From positions 1 through 64,000 of the forward strand of contig JASANG010002565.1 of NCBI GenBank assembly GCA_030248215.1: a DNA stretch of 64,000 nt, written 5' to 3'. Positions within the stretch are counted from its first letter, which is position 1. Each line of letters opens with the position of its first letter. The notes under the pieces are model-generated. The model was not told where the DNA came from and did no database searches. It saw only the letters and a program-made list of their open reading frames with translations. This DNA comes from Enoplolaimus lenunculus. Taxonomy: Eukaryota > Nematoda > Enoplea > Enoplida > Thoracostomopsidae. Position numbers and translations under genes: made by a program. Below, in pieces: positions 11,301 to 23,541 of this stretch.

Positions 11301-14300
11301 TTACTTCAAAAATTTAGTGGTAAAACTTCACATGCAATGATTTGCTTGAAAATGGTGATGTTTGCAAGCGTTTTAACCGTTAATGGAGTTAAAAGACTCC
11401 TAACCAAAGTATTTGGTCTAAAACACAACTTTCACGTCGTTCCAGTTTCTCTCACCTGGTACTCCAAAAACTTACCTCGTGTACTCAAAATATTGTGGAA
11501 GTTGCATAACAATTCAATCTAATACTCAGGAATTTCACTGCCGCATTCTAGCCCCAACGCTATAGTTCGACTGCTATACGCTGTGCGCCTATTAGAATTG
11601 CACATGGTTGTTTTTCCGGAAAAATATGACCGGAAAAAATTAAGCTCTTTCCATTTTTCCGGAAAAAATGGAAAAAATTCATTCTTGTCTGAGTGATCTG
11701 TTATCCCTCTTTAAGCCGGCGTTTGCCAAAAATACTTGGATTTTGAAACTTTTTACATATGTGAGCTTCTGATGACATCCCCAGATTATTTCATGCCTAA
11801 ATCTGAATTTTTGAAAAAATCGATTTCTAAAGCCACAACGTCCAGAAGTTGATTAACGAGTTGTTGTCAAATGACTGATTTGGCGCGCTGCCAGTGATCA
11901 TGGTTCGGCGTCAAAGTTGATTATTTGACGATATCTCGTTAGCCAGACGCCTGATTGTGGAATATTTAACAATATTCGTCTAGAATTATTCAAATATTTC
12001 GACAAAAAATTTATCCCATGGGGGAATTTCGGATCTTAAAAATTCGAATTTTTTAAAAATTTAAATTTGGGCGCGGAATAATATGGGGAGGTCATCAAAA
12101 CATCAGAAACTCATGAGTGGAGCGAGCTAAACAATTCGCACTTGTTTTTTGTAAGTGTGTATTAAATCCCACGTCACTTTTTGGTTTTTTCTGACATAAA
12201 AGCATCTCAATTGGTGCAATCTCGCGAGTAAAGCGAGGTTGAAGCTAGACATTTTTGTGTTGAATCATGCGGTAAAGGCAAGCTTTCAATTTTGAGCGCC
12301 CTAACTTTGGCTTCACTGTCGTCGAAACCTGGTGAGCGAACCGAACCAGATGCATATGCAGTTTTACATTAAATCTCGTGGCATTATATATTCATATGCT
12401 TCAATTTTCGCTCTGTTCTGACATATAATGTGTCCTGATGGACATATACACACGATCACTGTTAATGTGCTCCATGTAAATTAGTTGAATGTCATCTTAA
12501 AACGTTATTTTATATATTTAGTTGCAAATTATATTTAAGAATCGTTTAATATTTTCCCTTTTTTCCAATTTTTCCACCCCTCTCGGAAAAGGAAAAAGTG
12601 GGGAAAAACCATTTTCCGGTAATTTTTTCCCGGCCTTAGAATAACATGTGAAATATTCTAACAGCAATTTTCATTGGTTTAGTGCAATTGCTCGAGAAAC
12701 AGCATCACTCGAATTTCACCAATCGCTATCGAGAGACGCTGCTAGTGGTACTAAACTGGAAGCAGCTGATGAATTTCGATTGGATAGATATCATTCGTAT
12801 GAAGAAGTAATTGTTTACGCATGGTCAAAATTATGGATAAATATAGTGCTTCCTCAGTGGTTGCGCCTTGGCTGAAAGTTTTTTCTACAGCATTAAGATT
12901 TTGTATGATGGAAACTTTTTTATTGTTGCCTCATTTACTAAAATTATCGAGTTGCAGGGCTGGTTTACATGGTTGAGAGATTTTATAGAGTTTTAGCTTC
13001 AATTTAAGATCAAGAATTACTATTTTGAAAAATAAGTTTTAGTCTGGGAACGTTGTTTACCGTAAGAAATTTGTTATTTTTAATCAAAAAACTGTTTTAT
13101 TTGGATAAAATGTTTTAAATTTTGCAAAGCAACACTACACTTTTTTCAAACTGCAATTTTAGATAACTTAAGCTAGTTTATTTTCTATAAACAATTGTTT
13201 TGTTCGTAGATTCAAAAATGGCTTCGAAAAATCACTGTTCGATATCCACACGCGGTGAAATTTATTCAACTTCGAAACGAAACTATTCAAAGTCCAATAA
13301 TCACTCATGAAGGTCGTACCATTGATCTCGTTAAAGTATACTTTTGAACGTTCATATCATATGTCACTGAATAACAGTTTGTCAATTAAATTAAGAACTG
13401 TGGTATATAAATTAAGTCACAACGGATTTAATTTTGTGCTAACCTTTAGTTTGACGATAAACCAAGCTAATGTGTATATTAAGCAACAAAATTCATAATG
13501 AAAAGCGATGCTAACAACAGGAAACCATATTAACACTTTCTTGTTTGTGGTGCGAGCACAGCCAACATCTGTGATAGGTAAAAAAAATTTAATTAATAAG
13601 GTAAGCAAAATGTCGATTTTTACTGAAGGTGACCAGTAAAGGATAGCGATATACCTGGGTGGTCCGTAGCTATTCCTTCTTTGCATGTCAATATATTTTT
13701 GTTTACAAATGCATTCTTGTGCACAGAAATATTTATCTACAAAAGTATGCGATACAGCAGACTGCTGTATGGCACCACATATCGCCAGACGGCAGCAGAC
13801 ATCGTCGGAAAGACACTAAAATTGTTAAAAAGTACAGCACCACTCTATCGCACCAGAATGAAAGTGATAAATCACTACAAAGCTAAATAAAGTTTTATAT
13901 TAAAGCTGGGATTTCGCGCTGATGACGATACGACAAAGCCTGCAATTTGGATCGACGGAGCGATGCATGCGCGAGAATGGGCTTCTCCGACTGTTGTTTT
14001 GTATGCTATAGCTGAAGTGCGTTATTTGCCTCGCTTATTTTAAACTTAAACATATTCGTGTATTATAAGACAGAAAAACCGAAGCTATCCCTAATGAAGC
14101 ATTATAGCATTTCTAAGAGTATATAACAACATTTGCCTCTTAAATACATTCATTGCTTCTAAATCTGATGACATTTCGACTTTTGCAGTTGCTTAAAGGC
14201 GTCACGGGTGAAGATAAAAACATGGAATCATACCTCAAGCACATCGACTGGTATTTATTGCCTGTTTCGAATCCTGACGGATACGAATATAGCCGTAATT

Positions 14301-17300
14301 TTGTAAGTATATACATTTTTCAGCTGTTAAACTGAGAACTACGCGCCAAATTTAACCCTAAATTCAGATTGCAATTTCTCTATGCGCAGTATGTGCAGCA
14401 TTGCTTGCTTAAATCTTTCTTAAAAATATATGGTCGGTTGTACTGCTTTTTTAAACACTCCTTTCAAAAATTCTATTTTTCTGATTCGATGTTTGAAGAA
14501 AACGGAAATTCTTTCCGTATTAAGAGAGGTCCACGTTATTTGATCGATTGCTGTTTTTAATCTAGTATTAACGAGATATTTTCATTTTAGGATAGGATGT
14601 GGCGCAAGAATCGTAATCCTAATGGTTTCAACCGTTACACATGGTGTTGGGGTGTAGATTTAAATCGCAATTTTGATTGGAATTTTGGAGGTAAGCAAGC
14701 TACATTGTATAGCTTTAGAATCCCCTGTGCGTTTCACTCTCACACACTAGTTGTTGATGTTTTCCTATTAATTGAACCGACATTGCTTTACTGGTATATG
14801 TACCAAAATTTATTTTCTCACGCGTTGATGTGTGTAGAGACTGTTTTTGTACCGTGTATTTTGATCAAAACTGTTTATAACAAGTTGTTAAAGTGCCCCT
14901 AACCGGACCATAGAAAAAGATATGTTTTGAAAATATATTTGATGTGTAACGTGTAAAGTTTAGAAACAAGGGACTCGCACAAATTTTGAAAGTTAAATTC
15001 ACGTACTACCTTTTTTCACAAAAATCGGGCTTATTTTTTAGGACAGCATATTTCAGATTGCCAAAAAAGTTTTGGCGGTCACAAGCAAGCTGTGATGTGT
15101 CACACAGAAACATATTCACAGCTTTGGGCGGCCATAAATCAAACAGTATTATATTTGATGTTTTCCTTCGGTTAAAAAGAAATTTGACAAATTTTGTAAT
15201 CGCTTTATTTCATGATAAAATTTTGAAGAACCCTTGAGAAGTCTGCGTACCTGAATTGTACTGGCAAAGTGCAATATTTTCTGAAACTTTATATATTCGT
15301 TTATAATTTTGCGTAATTTAGCATTCGTTTATAGCATGAACCAGGAAGCAGCCGTAGGTTAAAATACCGGAGTCAGAGTTGAACCAAAATTTGCCTTAGT
15401 CGGAGAGGTCGATTTTATGTTGGAGACGAAGGCTGACGTCGCATTATACTGTGCTATGAACAATGGGCCACTCAAAAACAAAGGTTAAGATTTCGATAAA
15501 ACTAAAGTTGGTTATAAAGCTTCATACTGCCATCTATGTTTGTAAATTATCGTTTTTGTATAAAATCCACACAGGGTTAGAAATTTGTGCCGTGAAAAAT
15601 GGCACTTATTAGTGCCAGTAGTAGTAAATAGGTAAACATTTGTTTCATGGTGTTTGAATAAGATGAAAATCACATCTCCACAGCGCATGTTCAAAGCGTC
15701 TATCCCCTGAGTCATTTTTTGCGATAACGGGTAATTCAGAAAATTACGAAACTATCAAACAAAGCTGTGAATATGTTTCTGTGTGACACATCACAGCTTG
15801 CTTGTGACCGCCAAAACTTTTTTGGCAATCTGAAATATGCTGTCCTAGAAAATAAGCCCGATTTTTGTGAAAAAATGTAGTACGTGAATTTAACTTTCAA
15901 AATTTGTTCGAGTCCCTTGTTTCTAAACTTTACACGTTACACATCAAATATATTTTCAAAACATATCTTTTTCTATGGCCCGGTTAGGGGCACTTTAACA
16001 ACTTGTTTCACAACTTTACAAAAGTAACTTTTGTTCTGATACGGGTATAGATACTGAAAAGATCGAACAACAAACAAAATTGAATTGATACTAACTTACC
16101 AAGATTATTAAGTCACTCATAACCGATGCACCAACCCCACCAATTATTATTTTAATCCATCCGCATTCATGATAGTTTGCTCTACCTAGCTATGTATATT
16201 CCTGTTTTTAAAACAATTTTCTTTACAGATTTTAAAAAAGTCAACGCACAATATGACGAAAGACCAGATAATGTAGCATCAACTGTTGCATAACAATACG
16301 CTAAGCCAACAAACTAGGCAATGCTTAAAAAATAATTGTTGGCTCTATGTACCGGGGCTGCGTAGTTTTATAGTTTACTTCGACGCCGTTTATCTGAGTC
16401 AAAATACGAAGAAAATTTGCACAAAAATTAGAGCAAACTTTCGCCTAGTTTGCTACTACAGAATTTGAATGGAACCTGACATTGTATGTAGTAAGCTTAT
16501 AGTATGATGTTGCTACATGCGATAAATTATACATATCTAAACTAGCTGCATGAAAATATGAACGATTTTTAGAATCAAAAATTTTGGGTAAAACATATTA
16601 TAAATAAAAAATAATAAAATAAAAATAAAAAATAAATAAAATAAATAAAATAAAATATATAGGAGACACTACCGTGTCCTTATGATAAGAGACACTACCG
16701 TGTCCTTATGACTAAAGCACGAAGTGTTGTAAGTTTCATTGATTATCGCTGTTTACAAATAACGAAAATTCGTCGCATATCCTGGATTAGGTAAGGTTGA
16801 TTTTTCATATAAAAGGCATTAAATATCATCTTTAAACTACGTTAGGTAGTGATGGGCATCGAATATTTTTTCATATCCCGATATCAGGCATTTTTTCCCA
16901 AATATCTAATCGCATATCCGTAATTGAATTTCTGTTTCGGGTAACCGAAACATTTGGTTTAGAAGATTGCTACTGACTAATGAATACTTCGTTGACCACC
17001 TGAGGGAGCATTGCCGGCGGAAGCGCCCCCACCAAACCCCAAATTGGAGGTAAACCTTTTGGGGCTCCATTAAAGTATTTGTGTGCCCCCCAATTAAAAA
17101 TTTTGGCTACGCCCATGGTTTGCCATCACAAATGCACCAGGGTTAATTTGATAGAACGCAAAGGCGTTCCGCACATTACTGTTTTATTATTTTCCTAAGC
17201 GTAAGCTTACGCTAAAGCTAGGCTTAGTGCTAAACGCCGCAGTATGCTATTGACCGCCGCCGGACTTTGCCGCACGCCGCTGCATCCCGCCTAACGCCGC

Positions 17301-20300
17301 TGCACGTTTACGCGCGGCGAGTATACCGCAACCCTTAGTCTTTGCCTACGTTAGTAATCACGTCATTATGTGGGAGATTTCGGTCTGGGAAATAAACAAG
17401 TACAAAATCCAATTTATAATACAAAGTCACTCGCTTCAGAATAAAAGATGTTGAAAACACTTTAGGAAAAGGTGCCAGCAATCATAGTTGTGACAACACA
17501 TATCACGGCGCAACACCTTTGAGTGAACCAGAAACGCGTGGAATTGCAAACGCCATTGCAATACTGCGACCGCGACTTGACGCTTTTATAACGCTGCATT
17601 CATACGCTCAATTGTGGACTTATCCGTACGGTCACGAGTACAACGTTCGCCCGTATGACTGGCAGGATTTGGTAGACTTTTAATTTTGTATGGTTGAATT
17701 TTTCGATCCGATTAACTTGTAGTTTTTGACTTAAATTTTTAAAAGTGATTTTTGAGGTGTCATCGTTGCTTCAAGAGTTTTTCGAAAATTTGACATTTAT
17801 TATCGTATACTACATAGTGTACTGCTTTGTTGTATATATGAAAATATGTTTCAGTATTATTGTCCTAGAGTTAAAAGTAATGTATACCTACTATCTACGA
17901 TTGACGAATCCTTCTCGCGGGCATTTACATGTAATCTATAGATATTATGTATGTATATACACATCAGCATCCTGTGATCAATGGGTGAACCGGAAATGAA
18001 ATCCGGACTACTTCGCTAAGTTAAATACTCAATATTTCTACGCAGTCACAGATCCTTGGCCATGATTCGAAGCCGGTCGTGGCCGTGAATAACACAATTT
18101 TATGGAAAATACATATACCATTTACAGTGACAATTGAAGGTGTAACATTTTAAAAGTGGAGGAAACCGTGCGCGTAAAGTTGGCATTATGAAAAATTAAT
18201 ATTTTAGATGGGCGTCGCACTAAAAGCCACTCGTGTCTTGCGGTCATTTTATGGAAAATCGTACACAGTAGATACTGGAGCGAATGCACTGTGTACGTTT
18301 TGTTTTAGATTCGTTTTAAATCAGTTTAAAATTTCAATAATATCCAAATGAATATTGTTCAATGTTAATATATAAAACCAAAAAAATACCCAAAAATCAT
18401 AACTTGAAAAAATCTAGTACTAACTTCCGATTGAGGCTATGGTTTTGTTATTTCACACTTCTTGATGCAAACACACGGTATTGAAGATATTTGGTTATTT
18501 ACAAAACTCACAGTGCACAAAATACACATGGTGATGCTAAATTAGAATTTTCAATATTAACCTTTTGTTTTCGACAACTTTTTTTCACTTCTGTGATTAT
18601 TGTTTGAGCCGGTCTCATTAAACGTAGTCTATTCTGGATCGTTTGTTTAGTTGTGTATATTACAGATCCAGCGTCGGGCGGCTCGGACGATTGGGCAAAA
18701 GGTCGAATGAACATAAAATACGTTTATTTAATCGAATTGCGTCCGGAAGACGAACAACAGTTGCCGCTTGCAGATCGGTTGTCACATTTTGGATTTTTAC
18801 TGCCTGAATCTCAAATCATTCCAACGGGTCAAGAAACGTGGGCCGGCATTCGTGTTGTCGCCGACGCTGTGCTCAAACGAAACGGGATCAGCCCGGTTGA
18901 AGAAAGTACGTATTTCATCTGATAAATGATTGACTCGTGGAGCTATATTTTGAACTGCGTGTTGCGCTTGACTCCTGTTAATAGTAAATTTTTAAACAAA
19001 CGTCAGATGGAAGCTGCAGATTTAAATGTTCTGATTAAATAAAAAGCTTTTAATGTGTCAAGTTTCGAAGTTCATTACTTTTTATTTAGACATTCCACGG
19101 TGACGAATGCAATGCATACTTTATGAACAATGGATATAAGGGTTTGGTGCGTTGCGTTACGAATTGAGAATTTTTGTGGTTTTTGCTGCAATAGAATAAT
19201 TAATCTTGGTTTCGCTATCTATTTGCCAATTAATCAATGCTTAGTAAAAGACGATAAAGTATACCGAAATTTTACAAAATCTGAACAATAACATTTTGTT
19301 GTTTCAGCAACTCCGCCTGGCGCTGACGCAAATCTAGCGTGTGTCGATAGTGAAGCGTATTGTAAATGGTGGTCGTCTCTTGGTGCGTGCTACGTATGGC
19401 AAGACGATATGATCAAAACTTGTCCGAAAACATGTCGCTTTTGCGATAAAGGTAAGTTAGATTTTTTGGCTCAAGTTTTAAAGGGTAGTCGCTGACGCGA
19501 AATTTGTAAGTTGCAATTTTGGCATTAACTGCTGTGCGAAATCAATACAGCAAATTATGCTATGTTAAAAGATGATTTGAAAGGTTAAGGGTGGCGCTAT
19601 AGTTTTGATGACGTCCGGCGCCGTCCGTCAGCGTCTATGATTCCGCAAGGTGACGGAAGGTGACGACGGTGCCACACGACAAGTAGGCTTTATATCTGCG
19701 ACACCCTTAAAGTGCAACAAATCAGTTGTATTTTTAAAATATTGTTGCTGTATACCAAGCTAGATTAGTATATCAACTCGCTTTTAATTTGTTGTGAATA
19801 TTTTCAACGTTGCTACCGTGTAAGCATGCCGATTATTAAAAATTGCCGTGCGCGGCCACGCACCACCGCACGTCACCAAATAGAGTTTGCGTAATTTTTT
19901 GGTAGCAACGCGTAAAAACGTGCGGCTGCTCACAGCGGCGTCTGGCACCGTAAAGTATAGCGCAACTGACAGTGCAGGAAAAGATAAAGCACAGCATAAA
20001 ATATTTATAAACCTCCAAAACCAATAATTGAATAGTTAGCCAATACTTAATTTGCATATTAACTTAAATAGTTAAAACTAAATTAGGACTTTTTAAGTTT
20101 TTTACATGTATGTCCGAGCTTCGCTCAATACATGTAGTTCCACTACGACTGGTCATTTGTTGTTGTTTCAGTTCCGCCGCTCACAACGACAACTCCTGAA
20201 CCGTGCGCTGATAAACGAACTGATTGCCATTTTTACAAAGATGAAGGACTTTGCGATCAAGTTTATTTGTATTGTGCCAAAACTTGTAAACAGTGTCCGA

Positions 20301-20305
20301 ATTAG
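8320..20305 (+). CDS. Secreted M14A zinc carboxypeptidase with two ShKT domains
   Basis: Thirteen exons (8320-8450, 10134-10218, 11049-11185, 12683-12806, 13210-13335, 13906-14016, 14189-14302, 14591-14690, 17466-17671, 18208-18292, 18666-18905, 19308-19451, 20172-20305) join in matching phases to give 578 residues. Order: hydrophobic signal peptide (1-20), propeptide starting NGYKVYSALPENEEQ (about 43-135), catalytic domain (about 150-480), and two six-cysteine ShKT domains (about 496-532 and 546-576). Zinc ligands by family alignment are His222 and Glu225 (MHAREW) and His354 (TLHSYAQLW). Substrate-binding residues are Arg281 (MWRK) and Asn301-Arg302 (DLNRNFD). Tyr407 begins YPASGGSDDW, and the catalytic Glu is in LIELRP. 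Asp414 sits where carboxypeptidase B has Asp255, which suggests release of C-terminal Lys or Arg. The enzyme should be made as a zymogen and secreted. Nematode relatives with M14 plus ShKT, such as SURO-1, act in cuticle formation; that role here is inference. Confidence 0.93.
8886..9094. mobile_element. Tc1/mariner-type palindromic MITE
   Basis: CACTGCAAAAAATGG at the left and TTTTTGCTGTG at the right are flanked by TA on both sides (8884-8885 and 9095-9096). The arms are almost perfectly complementary for most of the 209 bp, so it is a foldback element. It lies in carboxypeptidase intron 1. It contains five copies of TGAGTCA/TGACTCA. A more diverged copy lies at 26,453-26,642. Confidence 0.8.
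9892..10047. mobile_element. MITE with 8-bp target duplication and telomere-unit core
   Basis: Perfect 8-bp direct repeats GATTTTTT flank it (9884-9891 and 10048-10055). Terminal inverted repeats of about 25 bp read GGCCAATGTTACTTTTAGG at the left and the complement of CTTAAAGTAACATGGGCC at the right. The core holds four consecutive CCTAAG units, an in-phase TTAGGC tract on the minus strand. It ends 86 bases before carboxypeptidase exon 2. This is the best-defined member of the family seen at 2,909, 40,686, 43,970 and perhaps 49,567. Confidence 0.75.
11604..12640. mobile_element. CCGGAAAA-rich repeat region in intron 3
   Basis: Both edges of this stretch of carboxypeptidase intron 3 carry runs of CCGGAAAAA and AATTTTTTCC in opposite orientations (about 11,615-11,680 and 12,550-12,630), as at a foldback element. 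The interior has no coding potential. Exact ends and target duplication could not be fixed. Confidence 0.4.
14881..16005. mobile_element. 1.1-kb element with 246-bp terminal inverted repeats
   Basis: Positions 14,881-15,126 and 15,760-16,005 are near-identical inverted copies beginning CAAGTTGTTAAAGTGCCCC. The 633 bp between them has no long open frame. It lies in carboxypeptidase intron 8, between exons 8 and 9. No convincing target duplication was found, so the superfamily is unknown. The high arm similarity suggests a fairly recent insertion. Confidence 0.8.
16600..16710. repeat. A-rich simple repeat plus tandem duplication
   Basis: About 60 bases of AATAA and AAATA units are followed by two direct copies of GAGACACTACCGTGTCCTTATGA (the first at about 16,663, the second at about 16,689). 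Intron 8 of the carboxypeptidase. Confidence 0.7.
19588..19967. mobile_element. GC-rich MITE with GGGT(T/G)GCGCTATA ends
   Basis: The left end reads GGGTGGCGCTATAG and the right end TATAGCGCAACTG. The sequences just inside are GC-rich, rich in GACG and CCGCAC, and roughly complementary. It lies in the last intron of the carboxypeptidase. Related ends occur at about 17,240-17,340, 28,405-28,420 and 38,595-38,612, so it is a dispersed family. Confidence 0.55.
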
Positions 20306-20322
20306 AGTTATTAACCAAAAAT

Positions 20323-20328
20323 ATTAAA
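20323..20328 (+). terminator. Candidate poly(A) signal ATTAAA
   Basis: ATTAAA lies 18 bases after the carboxypeptidase stop codon. It is a common variant signal, but no cleavage site can be seen from sequence alone. Confidence 0.35.
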
Positions 20329-21696
20329 AAGCTATTAAACAGAATACCATCAAACTAAAAAAATTTATTGCATAGTTCTGATTAAAAACAACGCCGGCGG
20401 TATGAAACAGTAAAGAAAGTATTAGAAGACAAGGTTGGCGGCTGTAAATTAGACCTGTAACATTTCATGAACAGCTTTTGCTTCGGCATTTAGCTCTAGT
20501 TTCAACTGTTAAAAAATCATTGCGAGCAAAATAATTCCAGTTAAGCATATGAATAATTTTATATTGTTTATATATATATTGCTTTATGTTTGATTTATGT
20601 CACGATAATCTATTCGGTGTGTCTCAGGATAAAGAAATACTATGTGTCTATTTTACTCCCAACAAAAACGACATACTTTGCATCGAATAATGCAAGAATG
20701 CGACCGACATTTATAATAATATATTCTAATGAAAGTTGAAATGAACTCGTCTACTGTTAAGCCAAATTACACGCAGCCCAATCTGATCCATGCGATCTAT
20801 AGGATTCTCACATAATATCCGGTAAAAATTAAAAAGTAAAATTCAATACATTTGACAGTGTAAGCAACTATTCAGTGTTGCTGTTCACAAGATGAATCGA
20901 GTGTACAATTATTCTAGGCAACGATTTTATTTTCAAAATACTATACCAAAACATTTAGTTGCAGATACGTCCCGTGCGAGAACATCCTAATTCGCTATTA
21001 ATTATGGGTGCCAATCTGCTCTGAAAGGTGAACGGTATTCATCAGTATTACACATATGTTTATCTTTGACTCATGTTTTTCAAGGGAGCGTAGCAAGGAT
21101 TTTCAATTAGAAGAGTGCTAGACAATCAGATATTACAGTATAAAGGTTGAGGTTTAAAAGAGTTCACAACCGAAGCGATAAATTTTTACCGGAAGTAAAA
21201 TTCCGGTATAAAATGTTGGTTGGTGTAAATTAAGCGTTTTACTAAAAAATAACGATAAAAATCAAATAGATTTCATTAGTATAGTATATAAACCCTCACA
21301 AACATCAAAAATAAACCATCGAATGTCGATTTCGCTTCCGTGGATAACGAAAATGTAAAATAAAGCACATTAAACAAAATACATATCTTCAACTAAGGTT
21401 ATTTCTCAAATAATGTTGCAAAAGAAGAAAATTTAAATGATTTTTTGGTGGCAGGTATATTTAACTTTTCGGTTCCGTTATTTTCTCGAATTCCGGTTCC
21501 GGTTGAGGTAGACTGTAATTCGGTTGCACACTGATATAGACATACGCACATATATAGCCAACAACGCACTCGCTGCTGAACTTAATAGAACATAAACCAA
21601 CCTAGCGTCGATCAATTAATGTGAAAAACTTCAGTTGAATTTGTAAAAAGTACCATTCTAAATAGAATCGTGTTCGATAGACAATTGCCTTATTCG

Positions 21697-21880
21697 CAGG
21701 GTATAAACGGATACTAAAAATGACGGAAACGGATAGTGATCACAAAAACTGAAAACGTATATCGACGTACAGAATTTTTAAAGATGTGATTTTTTTGTGC
21801 CAACACAATTGAGGCATGCAAATATTAACCAGGCCTTCAAAATTTTAAAGAACAAGTGATTTGGCGGATAGCCAAATATA
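21697..21880. mobile_element. Left part of a CAGGGTGTAA-family element
   Basis: CAGGGTATAAACGGATACT is followed by GACGGAAACGGATAG and then by GCCAACACAATTGAGGCATGC, which matches the sub-terminal sequence of the elements at 664-2,231 and 23,182. No right end was recognised, so it is probably truncated. Confidence 0.5.
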
Positions 21881-22541
21881 CGTTCACCGCGCGCGAGTTA
21901 CACTAACAGTGTAATCCCACTGAATTGACTTTCTTAGTAAATTTTGAATATGTTAAAATAAAGCGCCAGTTCCCAAAGCGTCACGCCCTCTCTTGCGTTT
22001 TTCTTTTCGGAAGTTCTAAGAAAGTTTTTGGTTGGTAAACACAAGAATCCCGTTTAAATTATGCAACTTTGAGACTCTATTCCAAATTCCTGACTATGCT
22101 CCTGGTGTTCTATGTATGTCCAGAAATTATATAAGCCAGTTAGTCAGTGTAACACGACGTGTTGTAAACTTAATCCACGAAGGGAATATCTCAAGCTGTT
22201 TGTTTTAACAGTTTGGTTGCAACTTGTACCTGGTTTAAATTGGTCGTATTGGTGTGTATAGAAACAGATATGTTGCGCTCACCCGTATAAGTAATCTTGC
22301 AATCGATAAAAATTAATATTGCCCCTATGTGGTTATGTGAATGATAGTTGACTTAGTGTCAGAGCTTGTAAAATGTTTTGTTTGGCATGGTTATTTGTAT
22401 GCTTAGTTGAAAATAAATTTACGCCCCATTCCAGGCCTTAAAATTGGTCCTTAGTGAGGCCAATAGTAAGTGAAACTGCGCGTAATTCTTTAATGGACTG
22501 CCGAAACTTAAATCGTGCCCAAGCGCAGTGGGTACCGAGAG

Positions 22542-23065
22542 CAGGGTACAACCGGAGGTCGTCCGCCTCCGGCTCCGGCAGAAAATCGACATCCGGCTCC
22601 AGCTCTGACTCCGATAGAATTTTTGCCGGAGGAACCGGCAATTTTGGTAGTTAACTGTTTAGCGCGTTTCGTTTTAATTTTGCCGCCCGAAATTTCGCAG
22701 AAGCGTAAAACCAAACAACTTAACGACATATTTCAGATATTGACTAACTAATTAATCATCATTTTTACTACCTAATTTCGCCTCATCTCCGGCTCCGGCA
22801 AGTTTCGATGACCTCCAGCTCCGGTTTCAGCTCCGGTATTTTTCACCTCTGGTGGCACCCTGGTAGCGAGGTGCCGTTGGGCTGAGTTTTAACACAGTAT
22901 AGCTGCTAATTGGCTGCACTAATACCCAGCTAGAGGGCATTACACCACCTTTTAACCTTATATAACTTAGCATGCATGCCAACGAGCTATTATCAAGTTT
23001 AAAAATTGTCATAGCAGCAATTCAAGACTTGCCGGAACCGGTGGCAGAACTCCGGTTGTACGCTG
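22542..23065. mobile_element. hAT-like element with CCGGCT hexamer repeats
   Basis: The ends are CAGGGTACAACCGGAGG and CTCCGGTTGTACGCTG, mirror images over 16 bp. Just inside, CTCCGGCTCCGGCA-type hexamers are repeated at both ends (22,565-22,620 and 22,795-22,840). No coding capacity. Related sequence recurs at 54,206-54,275. Confidence 0.55.
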
Positions 23066-23181
23066 TTAGCACTTATTATTCAAATTTGTAATGTGTCCGT
23101 TTTGTCTATAGAAATACCGAATTCGGTAAACGAATGGAGCCAAACGGATAAACCTGTAAAACTATGCAAAATTTCACTACT

Positions 23182-23541
23182 CAGGGTGTAAATTGATAGT
23201 AAAACATAACAGAAACGGAAACGGAAAGTGAGCGAAATAACGGAAACGGAAAACGGATATTGAAGTATGTCAAAGTTTCAAAGGTGTTTTATTCATCTGC
23301 CAACACAATTGAGACGTGCAAATATTCACCAGTCTGTCTAAAATTTTGAAGAAAAAATGGCGGATGCGCCGAAATTTTAACGATTTTGGATGAATTTCGT
23401 AATTTGAATTTGCATATCTATAATGAAAAATTACGATATATACGTAACTAGTTTTGAGCGTAAAAATATCTGAATTTCCGTTATTTCTATAACGGAAGCG
23501 GATACCGATTTCTACCGGAAACGGATATCCGGTTAAGTGTG
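23182..23541. mobile_element. Short CAGGGTGTAA-family element
   Basis: It starts CAGGGTGTAAATTGATAG and runs into repeated GGAAACGGAAACGG. It ends in mirrored CCGGAAACGGATATCCGGTT. The left interior is closely related to the ends of the 664-2,231 element but lacks the minisatellite. Confidence 0.55.

Noticed and set aside
22438-22751. Overlapping open frames rich in Pro, Ser and Gly on both strands
   Set aside because: They fall inside the CCGGCT-hexamer transposon at 22,542-23,065 and reflect its repeats.
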